This document shows positions 49,701 to 60,565 of a DNA stretch of 64,000 nt, piece by piece (the stretch's first letter is position 1; every line of letters starts with the position of its first letter). This DNA is from Vanilla planifolia (Eukaryota > Streptophyta > Magnoliopsida > Asparagales > Orchidaceae), in NCBI GenBank assembly GCA_023846275.1, contig CM043869.1, forward strand, positions 18,633,501 through 18,697,500, read 5' to 3'. A model generated the notes under the pieces. The model searched no databases. It was not told the DNA's origin and was given only the letters and a program-made list of their open reading frames with translations. The translations under genes and the position numbers were made by a program.

Positions 49701-50895
49701 TGAATAAATCTATCATGGACACAATTTTGCTAAATTTTCTTTTCTATTGTCAAATGATCAAGTTGTTTGAATATTTTATTTTCAAGTAATCAAGATGTTT
49801 AATGGTCTTTTATAATTTTAATATCTAACTTCAACAATATTTAAATTATGTAAAATATTTAAAAGTATTTGTTAGGGTGTGAATAATTATCAAAATCATT
49901 TAAATTTAAATTGAATTATTTTTTCTCAAAATTTCTTTATAGGTTGGATGATAACAAACACATGACAAAAATTAAACTATTAGGAAGTGATATTTCTTAA
50001 GAGATAAGTGATTGAGGTTAGGATTTAAATAATTTTTTGCAAGTTTTGAGTAGTTTATTTGGGCTTAAAGTCTTTGAAACACTTGATAAGTTTTTTGATA
50101 TTGTGAAGCTTATTTTACACAAACCTATATCTCTCCATGGGTTGTTTACAAATAGCTAACAATGATTAAACTATTCAATCATCTCTTAGACTATACCTTT
50201 AACTCGTAATTCAAAACCACATATTAATGTATTATAAATAACGGGTTAGTCTTTTTAATCCATTTAACTTTTTTGTTATATAAGTGCATTTTTTTCAATC
50301 TTTTTATCAAATAAAGAATTTATTATAAATTGGTGGACTATACTTCAACGATAAGTTTTTTGTGTTAGAGTTTAAAAATTTGCTGCTAGACAATTAGCAC
50401 AATGGATTAAGACTAAGGTTAAGTATATTGTAATTTTCACGTTAATTTTCAAATCTCCTAAATTTTATTTTAGTCAAATCTCTTAAGTTAGTGAATAAAT
50501 TTATCATAATCACAATTTTGCCAAATTGAGTTTTCTAGCACAAAATAATTAAATTGTCTTAATTGGCTATCTCAAGTAATAAGGTTGTATAATGGTTCTA
50601 AAATTTAAATATCCACGTTTAATTCCATCCATATTTAAATTGTTTAAAATATCAATAAATCATATTTAGTGAGATTTGCAACATCTATGTTTTTAGTATG
50701 TAAGAGATATTGAATTAGTTTTTCTTTCATCATTTTTATGTTTGACAAATATATTCTTCATTGGTTAGATGACAATAAGCTCATGATAGAGAATTTAACC
50801 ATCAAAAAGCGACATTTATTAAAGGACAACTGACTGGGGTTAAGACATAAATGATTTTTTGTAAGTATTAGATAATTGATTTAGGCTTAAGGTCC
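43740..50895 (+). repeat. Degenerate satellite-like array, forward half
   Basis: About ten units, 410-940 bp apart, share the same order of blocks. These are a TTGTTTTATACAAACCCATG...CCCATGGGATTGTTTAC anchor, then GAGTAAACTAAC, ACTCATAATTCAAAACCATAGATTAG, TTTCTTAATC, ATAACTAGCACAATGGATTAAGAC, TTTTGCCAAATTTTC, AAAATATCATAAAACC, and GTGATTGGGGTTAGGGTTTAAATGAT. Anchor positions are about 43837, 44685, 45097, 45617, 46553, 47363, 48057, 48740 (truncated), 49378 and 50136. Length variation comes from internal deletions. No coding frame is conserved. Individual units are strongly diverged, so the array is old. Confidence 0.82.
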
Positions 50896-53800
50896 CTATA
50901 ACATTAAGACAACATCCTTATATTCTTAATTCCTAATTCAAAATAAAAATCTTTTAACAACGAAACATCCTTAATTTTTTAATTTTTATAAACCTTTAAC
51001 AAAACAAATTAGTTACTAATAAGTGCATAACAATAAAACTTCTAGTTCTTAATACATTTTTAAAATAAAATTGGCTTCTTCGTATCATAGCTAATAATTT
51101 TATGCTATAAAAATTAACATGACACTTTATATTCTTAATTAATAATCCAAAATATAAATGCTTTAACAACAAAACTCTTAATTGCTAATAAATTCGTAAC
51201 ATAAAATTGGAATGTTAAATTTATTTTTCAATAAAGTAAACTTTGTATTAGTTATATCTATCACTTCATATGTTAGATAATGCATTGCTTAGCAAATGTG
51301 ACTGTGAATCGGTAACTATCTCTAGATGATACTATAACATGCATTAATGTAAATTATAGTGTTTAATTTTTAATAAAAACAAAAAAGAGAATTATTTTAT
51401 AAAAATTATTTTCAAAGTATGAGGCTTATATTTGTTAAAGATAACTATAAACTTGTGTAATATCACTTCATGTCAGCTCTTTGTTTGATAAAATAAGAAT
51501 ATGAATAGGTTGAGCAAAACCAAGCTTAAAAGATTAAGAAATTAACCTATCATCTTAAATATGCTAATCTATAATTTCAAATTATGAGTTAAGGGCTAAA
51601 AACATTCCATATTAACTTATTTATTATTGGCTTATTGTAAATACCCAGAGAAGGCATGAGTTTGTATACAACAAGTTTCATAACTTTAGAAAACTAACAT
51701 AATATTTTGAAGACTTTGAACCTAAACTAATTATATTAATACTAACAACATATCTTTTAACACTTAACCCTAATTGCTTCACCCTTAAAATAATGTTATT
51801 TTCATGCAATTTAACTTTCCAAGTGTGCTTAAACTAATATGTTGAAATGGATTTGCCTAATGTAGCAATTATGCAATTAAGAAACCAAACTAATGTCTCC
51901 AAAACGCTACATACAAATACATTTAAACCCCATAAAATTAAGTCATAGATATTCCACGTAAATTAACCCAATGTTAACTTATTGTAAACAATCCCATAGA
52001 GAGGCATGGGTTTGTACACCACAAATTTCATGACATAAAAAAATTGACCTAGTATTTAAAGATCTTGAACCTAGATTAATTACTCTAAGAATGACAACAT
52101 ACCTTTTAATTATTAACCTTAATCCCTTATCCCTTAAAAATATGTTAATTTCCCTCACTACAACATTCGTTGCATGACTACCCATAAGTTGGTGTAGATT
52201 TTCCAAATATAATAATTATGCAATTAAGAGACTAATTTAACACCTTCAAGATGCTAAATATAAAAACACTCCCATCTCATAATATTCATATGACATCATC
52301 TTCACCCATAATATAAACCTTTTAACAACAAAGCTTTTAGTTCTTAATAAGTTCTTAACATAACTAATAAAAATTTTATGTTGTAAAAATTTACATGTCC
52401 TTATACTCTTAATTCCTAACCCATAATATAGACTCTTTAACAACAAATCTCTTAGTGGCTAAAAAGTTATAACATAAAATTGGATTAATGTTAGATTCAT
52501 TTTTCAATAAATTAAACTATGTGTTAAATAATGCTTACCTTAACAAATGTGGTTGTGAATCGATCAACAATCTCAAGAAATGATACTATAACACGAGCTA
52601 AAATGTAAATCATAGCAATTAATTTTTAAGAAAAATAAAACGGTTTGTATTTTATAAAAGAAATAATTTTTGAAGTAGGAGATAAAGATTATAAATATAT
52701 AGATATCATGTTAGTTTTTATTATAAGTATGTTGGTTGCTAATCAACCAATGGAATTTGGTTAAAATAAGACTAATAAAATTTAAAAATTAACATCATAC
52801 CCTTAAAACCATATGCCTTATCAATAATTTTTTAAACCATAAGCCCAAATACATATTCATTTAAGATACTTACAAATTTGCACTACATCACTTTAATGTG
52901 AGCTCTTTACTTATAAAATAAGCATATGAATGGATTGAGTAAAACCAAGGTTAAAAGATTAAGAAAACCAACCACCTCAATGCTAATCTATAATTTCAAA
53001 ATATAAGTTAAGAGCCAAAGTCTTAGATAACCACGATTAGTTTACTCAAGATTAACTCATTATAAACAATCCCACTATGAGATAGAGGTTTTTATATCAC
53101 ATGTTTCACGACATTAGAAAGTAGACTTACTATTTCGAAAACCTTGAACCCAAGCTAACTAGACTAACACTAACAGCTTATCTTTTAGCCTTCAACCCTA
53201 ATATTTGTCATTTAGAAAAATATTATTTTTTGGCAATTCAACTCCCGTTGTGTACTTAAACTCATAAAATAGAATGGAGTTTCCTAACATAATATTATGC
53301 AATTAAGAACCTAACTTAACACCCTCAACGTGCTAAATAAAATAGAGCCAAAAGCCTTAATATTAAGATAAAGACTCTTTAATAACAAAACTTTCAACCC
53401 TCATAAAATTGACTCTCATATCATGGATAAAAATTAATTTGATATCCTTATATTCTTAATTTATAACTTAAAATATAAGTTTTTTAATAACAAAATTTTA
53501 GTTTCTAATATGTTTGTAACATAATATTAGATTAATGTTTGATTCATTTTTAAATTAATTAAGCTTTGTGTTAATTATTTGTGCATTTTATAAGTTGGAG
53601 AATACCTAGTGTGATTGTGCATAGGTCAAAAAATTCTAGAAATGATAATCTAACACTAGTTAAGATGTAAATAATAATATTTAATTTTTGATAAAAATGA
53701 AAAAATACATTATTTTACAAAAAAATATAAAATATGAGATAAAAATTATATATATAATGCTACTTTTCACATTGTAAGCACATTATTGGCTAACTTCCCG

Positions 53801-56800
53801 ATATAGTTTGATTAAAACAAGATCTATACTTTCTAATTCTTATCTTTGAAAATTAATATTAAGTCCTTAATATCTTTTGTCTTAATCGTTTTCCGCTCTT
53901 TAACAACAAATTTTTAAAAGATAACCCTAACACATATTTTTTAAGGTTACCTATAAACTTGCATTACATCAAGTCGTTGTGACATCTTTGTTCAATAAAA
54001 TAAGAATGTCACTGGATTTAATAATACCAAACCTAAAATATTAAGAAACTAACATACCATCCTAAATATGATAATTTATAATTTCAAAGTATGAGTTAAG
54101 GGTTAAAATCTTGGATAGTCAAGATTAGTTACCTAGTGTAAGTTTATTGTAAACAACCTCATAGAAAAATATAAATTTGTATACAAGTTCAATGATATCA
54201 AAAACTAACATAGTATTTTGAAGACTTAGAACCCAAACTAATTATCGTAACATTAATAACATAACTTTCAACATTTAGCCCTAATCGCTTGTTTTTGAAA
54301 AAAAATGTTATTTTGTCACTTTATAAGTTAAAAAAATACCTAGCTTAAAAGATTTGAATATGAATCGATAGACAACCTCAAGAAATGACACTCTTAATAG
54401 AGTCATAAAAGGGCATTATTTTATAAAAAAAAAGAACTTCAAAATATGAGATAAGAATTAGAAATGTATAAATATTATGCCAGTTTTTATTATAAGCATG
54501 TTATCATATCTATATCATGCCATAACTCCTAACTTTCTAACAAAAAAATTTTAAACTATAACTCCAAACATGTATTTCTTAAAGATAGTTACAAACTTGT
54601 ATTACTTCAGATTGTTGCTCTTTGCTCGATAAAATACGGATATCAATGGATTGAGAAAAACCAAGCATAAAGGATTAAGGAACTAACCTACCATCCCAAA
54701 TATGCTAATCTATAATTTCAAAGTACAAGTTAACAGCAAAAGTCTTGAAGATGTTTAATTTTTTCATGACATAAGAAATTGAATATGATATTTCCAAAAT
54801 CTTTAACATAAAATAATTACCTTAACATTAACAATATATCTTTAAGCCCTTAGCTTTAATTGCTTGTCCCTTAAAAATATTATTTTCTTACAATTCAACT
54901 TTTGTTGCATGCCTAAAATTAGACTAATGTTTAGCTCATTTTTCAATAAACTAAATTTGTGTTAATTATATCTATGTCACTTTATTCATTAGATAAACCT
55001 AGGCCCAGGAAATGTGATATTGACTCAATTGAAAATCTCAAGAAATGATAATCTAACAAGAGTTAAAATATAAATAATAGCATTCAATTTTTAATAAATT
55101 TAAAGAATTAAATTATTTTATATAATAAGATATTTGAAATATGAGATAAGGGTTATAAATATATAGATATCATGCTAGTTTTTATTCTATAAGTATGTTA
55201 TTAACTAACATATCAAAAACATTTAATTAAAACAAGACTAATGAGATTTAAAAATTAATATCAAATCAACAATATCTTATGTCACAATGTATTACTTAGT
55301 TCTCTAACAATAAATTTTTAAATTATAACCCAAACATGTATTCCTTAAACAAACCTACAAACTTGCACAATATCACGTCATTGAAAACTCTTTTGTTGAT
55401 AAAATAAGAATATAAATTAATCGAGTAAAACCAAGCTTAATGGATTAAGAAATTGGCATCTCAAATATAAACATAAATAATTTCAAAGTAAAAGATAACG
55501 GCTAAAGTCATGAACATTTCAAGTTAATTAACATTATGTTAGCTCGTAAACAATCCCATGAAGAGGCTTGTCATGGGTTTTGTATATCACAAATTTCATG
55601 GCACCAAAAAAATTGATTAGTATTTCAAAGACCTTACACACAAACTAATTATCATAACACTAAAAACATATCTTTTAACCCTTAATCTCTTGTCACTTAA
55701 AAATGTTATTTTTTTTGGAATTCAACTCTAGTTTTTTGCTTAAACTCATTAGTTGAAAGACATTTTCTTAACATAACAAGTATTCAATTAAGAAACTAAA
55801 TTAACAACTCCAAGGAGCTAAATAAAAATACATTCCTATGACATAACATTAACACGACGTCCTTATATTCTTAATTTTCAACCAATAATATAAATCCTTT
55901 AACAGTAAAACTTTTAACTCTTGATAAGTTTTTAATATAAAATTAGTTTTTCCATATTATAGTAAATAAGAAACTTATTTGTAAAAATTAATATATCATA
56001 CTTATATCTTTAATATTTTTAATTTTTTAACCCATAATATAAACTCTTTAATTAAATTCTAATAAGTTTATAACATAAAATTGGACCAACATGATTTTAC
56101 TTTTCAAACAATTAAGCTTTGTGTTAATTATATCTGTATCACTTTATAAGTTAGATAATGCCAAACTGAGAAGATGTGATTCTAAGTCGATTTAATTTAA
56201 CACTAAGATGAAAATAATAATATTTAATTTTTTTAAAAAAAGTATATTAGTTTATATAAAAAATAATTCTAAAAATAACGATTAGAAATGTATAGATATC
56301 ATGCTAATTTTTATGCTTTAAACATGTTATTAACTAACCTATCAATAGAGTTTAATAAAAAATAAAGTAATGAGATTTAAAAATTATCATATCCCAAATA
56401 TCCAGGCCTTAAGCCATTGCTTAGCTCTCAAACAAAATATTTTCAAACTATAACCCCAAATACATATTCCTTAAAAATGATCATAAAGTTGCACTACATC
56501 ACTTAATTGCAACCTTTTTATTCTATAAAATAAGAATATGAATAGATTGAATAAAATAAAGTTTAAAGGATTAAGAAACTAACTTATAATCCCAAATATG
56601 CTAATCTATAATTTCAAAATAAGAATATAAAAAGATTGAGTAAAATATAGTGTCAAGGATTAAGAAACTAAACTATAATCCCAAATATGCTAATTTATAA
56701 TTTCAAAATATAATCTATAATTTATAGATTGAGTAAAATATAGTGTAAAGGATTAAGAAACTAAACTATAATCCCAAATATGCTAATTTATAATTTCAAA

Positions 56801-56886
56801 ATATAGGTTAAAAGTTAGAGTCCTACAAAAGCCAAGTTAGCTTACTCAGTGTTAGCTTATTATAAACAACTCTATGAGGAGGCATG
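50896..56886 (-). repeat. Degenerate satellite-like array, inverted half
   Basis: The same repeat family in opposite orientation. The plus strand now reads GATTAAGAAACTAAC, ATGCTAATCTATAATTTCAAA, GTTAACTTATTGTAAACAATCCCATAGAGAGGCATGGGTTTGTA and TTAACCCTTAACCCTAATTGCTTG. Anchors lie near 51637, 51984, 53062, 54149, 54740 (truncated), 55545 and 56862, so units are about 350-1,320 bp. Longer units hold an extra segment with ATATAGATATCATGCTAGTTTTTATTATAAGCATGTTA. The array is cut at 56886 by the LTR of element A, inside the anchor motif. Confidence 0.8.
56545..56815. repeat. Three-copy local tandem repeat of about 90 bp
   Basis: Units start at 56545, 56634 and 56727, each beginning GATTGARTAAAATAWAGT and containing GGATTAAGAAACTAA and CCCAAATATGCTAAT. 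It is a secondary amplification of one block of the inverted satellite half. The second and third units are nearly identical. Confidence 0.88.
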
Positions 56887-57181
56887 TGTAACAGCCTCAG
56901 TGTTTCGTATGTTATTTTATTTTATTTGCTTAAACGAAAGAACTCTGTGAGACGAATCCAACGATGTTTAATTTGTAATTTTCGGAGCTCTAATGAATAA
57001 CTTATGAATTTTTGAAGATTTGAGATAAATTTGTAACGTAGAGGATAGATCTGTAATTTTTAAATGTCGGCTTAGTTCAAATCCAATTGGCGGAGGATAT
57101 ATTTGCAAATATAAAATTTAGAAGGGGTTTTCTGCAAATTGTGGTTCACGACCGTTCGCTTTAGTCGGTTTCTGCCGCGGC

Positions 57182-57189
57182 TATAAAAG
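57182..57189 (+). promoter_or_regulatory. TATA box of the 5' LTR of element A
   Basis: TATAAAAG in the context CGCGGCTATAAAAGCAGACTC. It is conserved in the 3' LTR at 60249-60256. Transcription would begin near 57215. Confidence 0.75.
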
Positions 57190-57442
57190 CAGACTCTGCG
57201 CGTTTGAAACGTGTTTCTGCGAAAACGGCGGCGAGGCACAACGGCTAGGAATTTTCGTGATTTTCGGCACGCGACGACCACGGCCAAAGAAGGTGAGAAT
57301 TTTTATTTGCTTTGTACTTTTTATAAGTTTTTCGGGGAGCGGCGGTCGGTTGGCCGGCGAGAGACGCAAGAAATTTCGATGTTCGCCGGCGAAATATTAC
57401 GGTTTCGCCGGACGCGAGAGAGAGAGGGGGGGCAGCATGAAC

Positions 57443-57461
57443 CGGTCCAGGATTTGGACCG
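57443..57461 (+). other. Hairpin CGGTCCA / TGGACCG
   Basis: A seven-base perfect stem around a five-base loop, conserved in the 3' LTR at about 60526-60544. It lies at the head of the GGTCCAGC-rich block. Confidence 0.55.
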
Positions 57462-57484
57462 GGTTACGCTGTTGAACCGGATGC

Positions 57485-57594
57485 CGAGCGCGCGCGGTCC
57501 AGCACGTCGAGCGCGCGGTCCAGCGCCCCGAGAGCGCGCGGTCCAGCGCCGAGAGAGCGTGGTCCAGCACGCCTAGCGGGCGGTCCAACGACGG
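57485..57594 (+). repeat. GCGCGGTCCAGC minisatellite in the 5' LTR
   Basis: About five units of roughly 20 bp, each with a GGTCCAGC core (the last is GGTCCAAC). Three further isolated cores follow at 57675-57725. The 3' LTR has only about three units in the array. Confidence 0.8.
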
Positions 57595-58151
57595 CGTAAG
57601 AATTTGGGAATTTAGAAAAAATGCAGTTTTAGAAAGCTGTTTGGAAAAGCTTTTAGAATGTTTTTCTGCGCGGGCGGTTCAGCGACGTGCGCGGGCGGTC
57701 CAGCATAGACCATGGCCGGTCCAGCACCTTTTGGGATTTATTTTGGGGTGTGTTTAGGAAAGCTTTTAGAAAGCAATTTTTGACTAATAAGCATATTTAA
57801 ATTAATTATTTTTGTATTTTACGGGCTTGTAGGACATCAAGAAGAATCAGAAGTGAGTGAGAAGGTTGGTACAGCAAATTCAGGTAGATAAATTTCTAAC
57901 CCTGTGATGTAGCACAATATTATGTGATTGTTTTACATGGTTTTCTTTAAGTTACATGGTGTTTTGGCTGTTCTATATGTTGATGTTTATTTAATTTGCA
58001 TGACAATTAAAAAGGAAAGAAATAATATGGTACAATATGCTAAAGAAAGAGACGAAACAATATGGCATGAAAAGACTTTTGATATGACATGGATTGATGT
58101 TTAGAAAATGACAAATAAAACAATAAGATTCCTAGAGAACATTATCCTCAC

Positions 58152-58354
58152 CACTACGCTCAGCGTGTGGGATCGCAGGGTATCGATCTTTGGATCAGAT
58201 ATCTGCCTAGTGTTATGTGCTATGACTCCATGATGATTTACACCAGGCTCAGCGTGTTGGATCGCAGGGTATGGTACCATACTTGCCTGGTGGCACTAGG
58301 CTCAGCGTGTTGGATCGCAGGGTATCGATCTTCGGATCAGATATCTGCCTAGTG
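58152..58354 (+). other. Triple stem-loop array, 5' LTR of element A
   Basis: There are three modules. Module 1 (58152-58212) is CACTACGC...GCCTAGTG, with one mismatch. Module 2 (58241-58292) is CACCAGGC...GCCTGGTG. Module 3 (58294-58354) is CACTAGGC...GCCTAGTG. Each has the same 5' interior, TCAGCGTGTKGGATCGCAGGGTAT. The apex is a GTATC-GATC-TTCG-GATC-A-GATAT hairpin in module 3 (TTTG loop in module 1) and the palindrome GTATGGTACCATAC in module 2. The closing stem differs between modules by a paired change that keeps base pairing. Confidence 0.75.
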
Positions 58355-58612
58355 TTATGTGCTTGGTTGGATATCGGCTAGAGGATAGTCATTGATGATT
58401 GGATCTAGAGGATAATGCGTCAAAGGGAATTGGGCCCGATAATAACACATTATATAAAGAACTTGCATTTCTTTATGGTTTTCATTTGGCATTACCTTAT
58501 ATATATGACATATGGTATGATTTTAGCTTGATGCCTATGATTCATCTTTATTGTTTATGGTATTTTGTTATGCCTTTTTATTTACTTGGTTAACTATGTG
58601 GAATTATCTACT

Positions 58613-58629
58613 GAGATGTATAAAATCTC
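58613..58629 (+). other. GAGAT/ATCTC hairpin before the putative acceptor
   Basis: CTGAGATGTATAAAATCTCA forms a five-base stem. The same position carries the hairpin in the 3' LTR (61653-61669) and a variant GAGATATATATGTCTC in LTR B (63834-63849). Confidence 0.5.
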
Positions 58630-58923
58630 ATTTAGTACTTACATCATAGGTCATGAAACCACTGCACCAAGAGATGGGAATGGTACTGCTACAAAAGAAC
58701 CCTTTTCACGAGATGTGTAAAGCAAAGGGAGGGGTTGGTGTGATTATTATAAAAACATGTTCGTGTTTATATATATTGCGAAATTTTGGAGTGTGTGTTT
58801 GTCTTACCGTCGGGTCCCCACCTTTGATTTTTGGTTATTTGTCCTCACTTGATGTAACAGCTAAGCAAATTTATGATAATATTGTTATATAATGGTACTT
58901 GGTTGGGTGGGGGCTTGACAAGG

Positions 58924-58935
58924 TGGTATCAGAGC
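58924..58935 (+). other. Primer-binding site of element A
   Basis: TGGTATCAGAGC, a perfect match to the standard plant tRNA-iMet PBS, three bases after the end of the 5' LTR. Confidence 0.95.
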
Positions 58936-59072
58936 TTTGGTTTAGAAATAGGTGGGAAATGAGAGTGAGGACACCAGCACATCATATGCATTTGCATCTT
59001 TAGTGTTATTTCTCACATAGATATAGTTAAATAACTTATATGGTTTTGTATGATTGTAATATCCTTTACATC

Positions 59073-59927
59073 ATGGAAAGATCTGAATCTGGAAATATGA
59101 AAAAGGGAAAAGAAAGAGAGCAACAAGGAGATACCTAGCAGGAATTAGCGCAAACTTTAATCTCTTTGTTACGATCCATCGGAAGCACTAGTAGTCACAG
59201 AGAAGAGGCATCTATTGATTTGGTGGTTGACCAATTTCAACGGATGCATCCTCCTTCTTTTGCTGAGGAAGAGGATCCCATGATTGCTGAAAATTGGCTA
59301 GAACAAATGAATATTATCTTTGAAGGGATATCTTGCTCAGATGATAGAAAAGTGGCATTGGCAGTTTTGGTACTCAAAGATGCTGCCAGATTGTGGTGGA
59401 GTTCTCGACATCGACTTCGATTTTCTAGCAGAAGAATGAAGGCAGCCTAGGACAGACAAAAGAAATACTATGATATCAAACATTGAATAGTAGAATTTCA
59501 AGAAGAAGAGCATGTATTTATTAAAGTAAGTCCAACAAAAGGTATTATCAGGTTTGGAAAGGCAGGAAAATTAAAACCTAAATTCATTGGTCCTTTTCAA
59601 ATACTAGAAAGGGTTGGACAAGTAGCATATCAGCTGGCTTTACCTCCTCAGTTTGCAGGAGTACATAATGTTTTTCATATTTCAGTGTTAAGAAGATACA
59701 CTTCAGATCCCTCCCATGTGGTGAGTTACATGGATCCAGACATCGAAATTCAGAAAGATTTGACTTATCCAGAAACACCACTAAGGATCCTTGATCGACA
59801 AGAGAAAAAGTTAAGAAATAAGATTATTCCCATGGTTAAAGTCTTATGGCACGGTCAAACAGAAAGAGAAGCTACATGGGAAGTAGAAGCAGATATGATT
59901 ACTCGGTATCCAGAACTGTTCTAAATT
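59073..59927 (+). pseudogene. Fused gag N-terminus and pol C-terminus (chromodomain) of element A
   Basis: One frame of 284 sense positions from ATG 59073 to the stop at 59925-59927, with three internal stops (59139, 59448 and 59484). Codons 30-113 are gag: FQRMHPPSFAEEEDPMIAENWLEQM...LKDAARLWW. At about codon 120 the frame jumps, without a shift, to the end of integrase (RMKAA.DRQKKYYDIK). It then runs through KAGKLKPKFIGPFQILERVGQVAYQLALP, VHNVFHISVLRRY and DPSHV to a C-terminal chromodomain (LRNKIIPMVKVLWHG...EATWEVEADM). Protease, RT, RNase H and the integrase core are missing. Landmarks are those of Tekay/Del chromoviruses. All three stops can be explained by C-to-T change. Confidence 0.9.
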
Positions 59928-59945
59928 TCGAGACGAAATTTTTGT

Positions 59946-59957
59946 AAGGAGGGAAGA
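59946..59957 (+). other. Polypurine tract of element A
   Basis: AAGGAGGGAAGA ends one base before the 3' LTR start TGTAACAG. It serves as the plus-strand primer site in reverse transcription. Confidence 0.85.
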
Positions 59958-60248
59958 TTGTAACAGCCTCAGTGTTTCGTATGTTATTTTATTTGCTTAA
60001 ACGAAAGAGCTTTATGAGACAAATCTAACGATGTTTAATTTGTAATTTTCGGAGCTCTAATGAATAACTTATGAATTTTTGAAGATTTGGGATAAATTTG
60101 TAACGTAGAGGATAGATCTGTAATTTTTAAATGTCGGCTTAGTTCAAATCCGATTGGCGGAGGATATCTTTGCAAATATAAAATTTAGAGGGGGTTTTCT
60201 GCAAAATGTGGTTCACAACCGTTCGCTTTAGTCGGTTTCGCCCGCGGC

Positions 60249-60256
60249 TATAAAAG
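60249..60256 (+). promoter_or_regulatory. TATA box of the 3' LTR of element A
   Basis: TATAAAAG in CGCGGCTATAAAAGCTGAC, at the same LTR position as 57182. Confidence 0.7.
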
Positions 60257-60565
60257 CTGACTCTGCGCGTTTGAAACGTGTTTCTGCGAAAACGGCGGCG
60301 AGGCACGACGGCGAGGCACGGCGGCGAGGAATTTTCGTGATTTTCGGCACGCGACGACAACGGCCAAAGAAGGTGAGAATTTTATTTGCTTTGTATTTTT
60401 TATAAGTTTTTCGGGGAGCGGCGGTCAGTTGGCCGGCGAGAGACGCAAGAAATTTCGAAGTTCGCTGGCGAAATATTACAGTTTCGTCGGACGCGAGAGA
60501 GAGAGAGGGGGGGGCGGCGTGAATCGGTCCAGGCTTTGGACCGGGTTACGCTGCTGAACCGGATG

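Larger units (their letters stand above)
57293..57832 (+). other. Putative intron 1 in the LTR leader
   Basis: Donor AAAGAAG|GTGAGA and acceptor ACGGGCTTGTAG|GACATC. The 3' LTR has the same signals at 60373-60872, and the related LTR B has AAG|GTAAGA and CCTTGTAG|GGAC at 62326-62966. This is a prediction from consensus and conservation only. Confidence 0.45.
57884..58649 (+). other. Putative intron 2 in the LTR leader, containing the stem-loop array
   Basis: Donor ATTCAG|GTAGATAAATT and acceptor ACATCATAG|GTCATG. In the 3' LTR the same signals span 60924-61689, also 766 bases. In LTR B they are CCAG|GTAGATAAATT and CATCACAG|GTCATG at 63012-63867. Flanking motifs are better conserved than most of the sequence between. 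Splicing itself is inference. Confidence 0.45.
56887..58920 (+). repeat. 5' LTR of element A (2,034 bp)
   Basis: It starts TGTAACAGCCTCAGTG and ends GGGGGCTTGACA, three bases before the PBS. It has a TATA box at 57182, a GC-rich block (about 57.15-57.72 kb), splice-site-like signals, and three stem-loop modules at 58152-58354. It is strikingly GC-rich in part compared with the AT-rich satellite it sits in. Confidence 0.92.

Noticed and set aside
43740..56886. CRISPR-like or tRNA-cluster interpretation of the regularly spaced anchors
   Set aside because: Units are hundreds of bases long and diverged, with no constant short repeat plus unique spacer and no tRNA fold. The sequence is clearly eukaryotic.
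57211..57576. 121-codon frame, and frames on the other strand, in the GC-rich LTR leader
   Set aside because: It consists mainly of Arg-rich translation of the GGTCCAGC minisatellite, differs between the two LTR copies and is crossed by the putative intron signals. GC-rich DNA lacks stops by chance.
58100..58400. Hammerhead-type ribozyme (retrozyme) in the LTR
   Set aside because: The CUGANGA and GAAA core pair of hammerheads is not found in or near the stem-loop array, so these modules are not retrozyme hammerheads.
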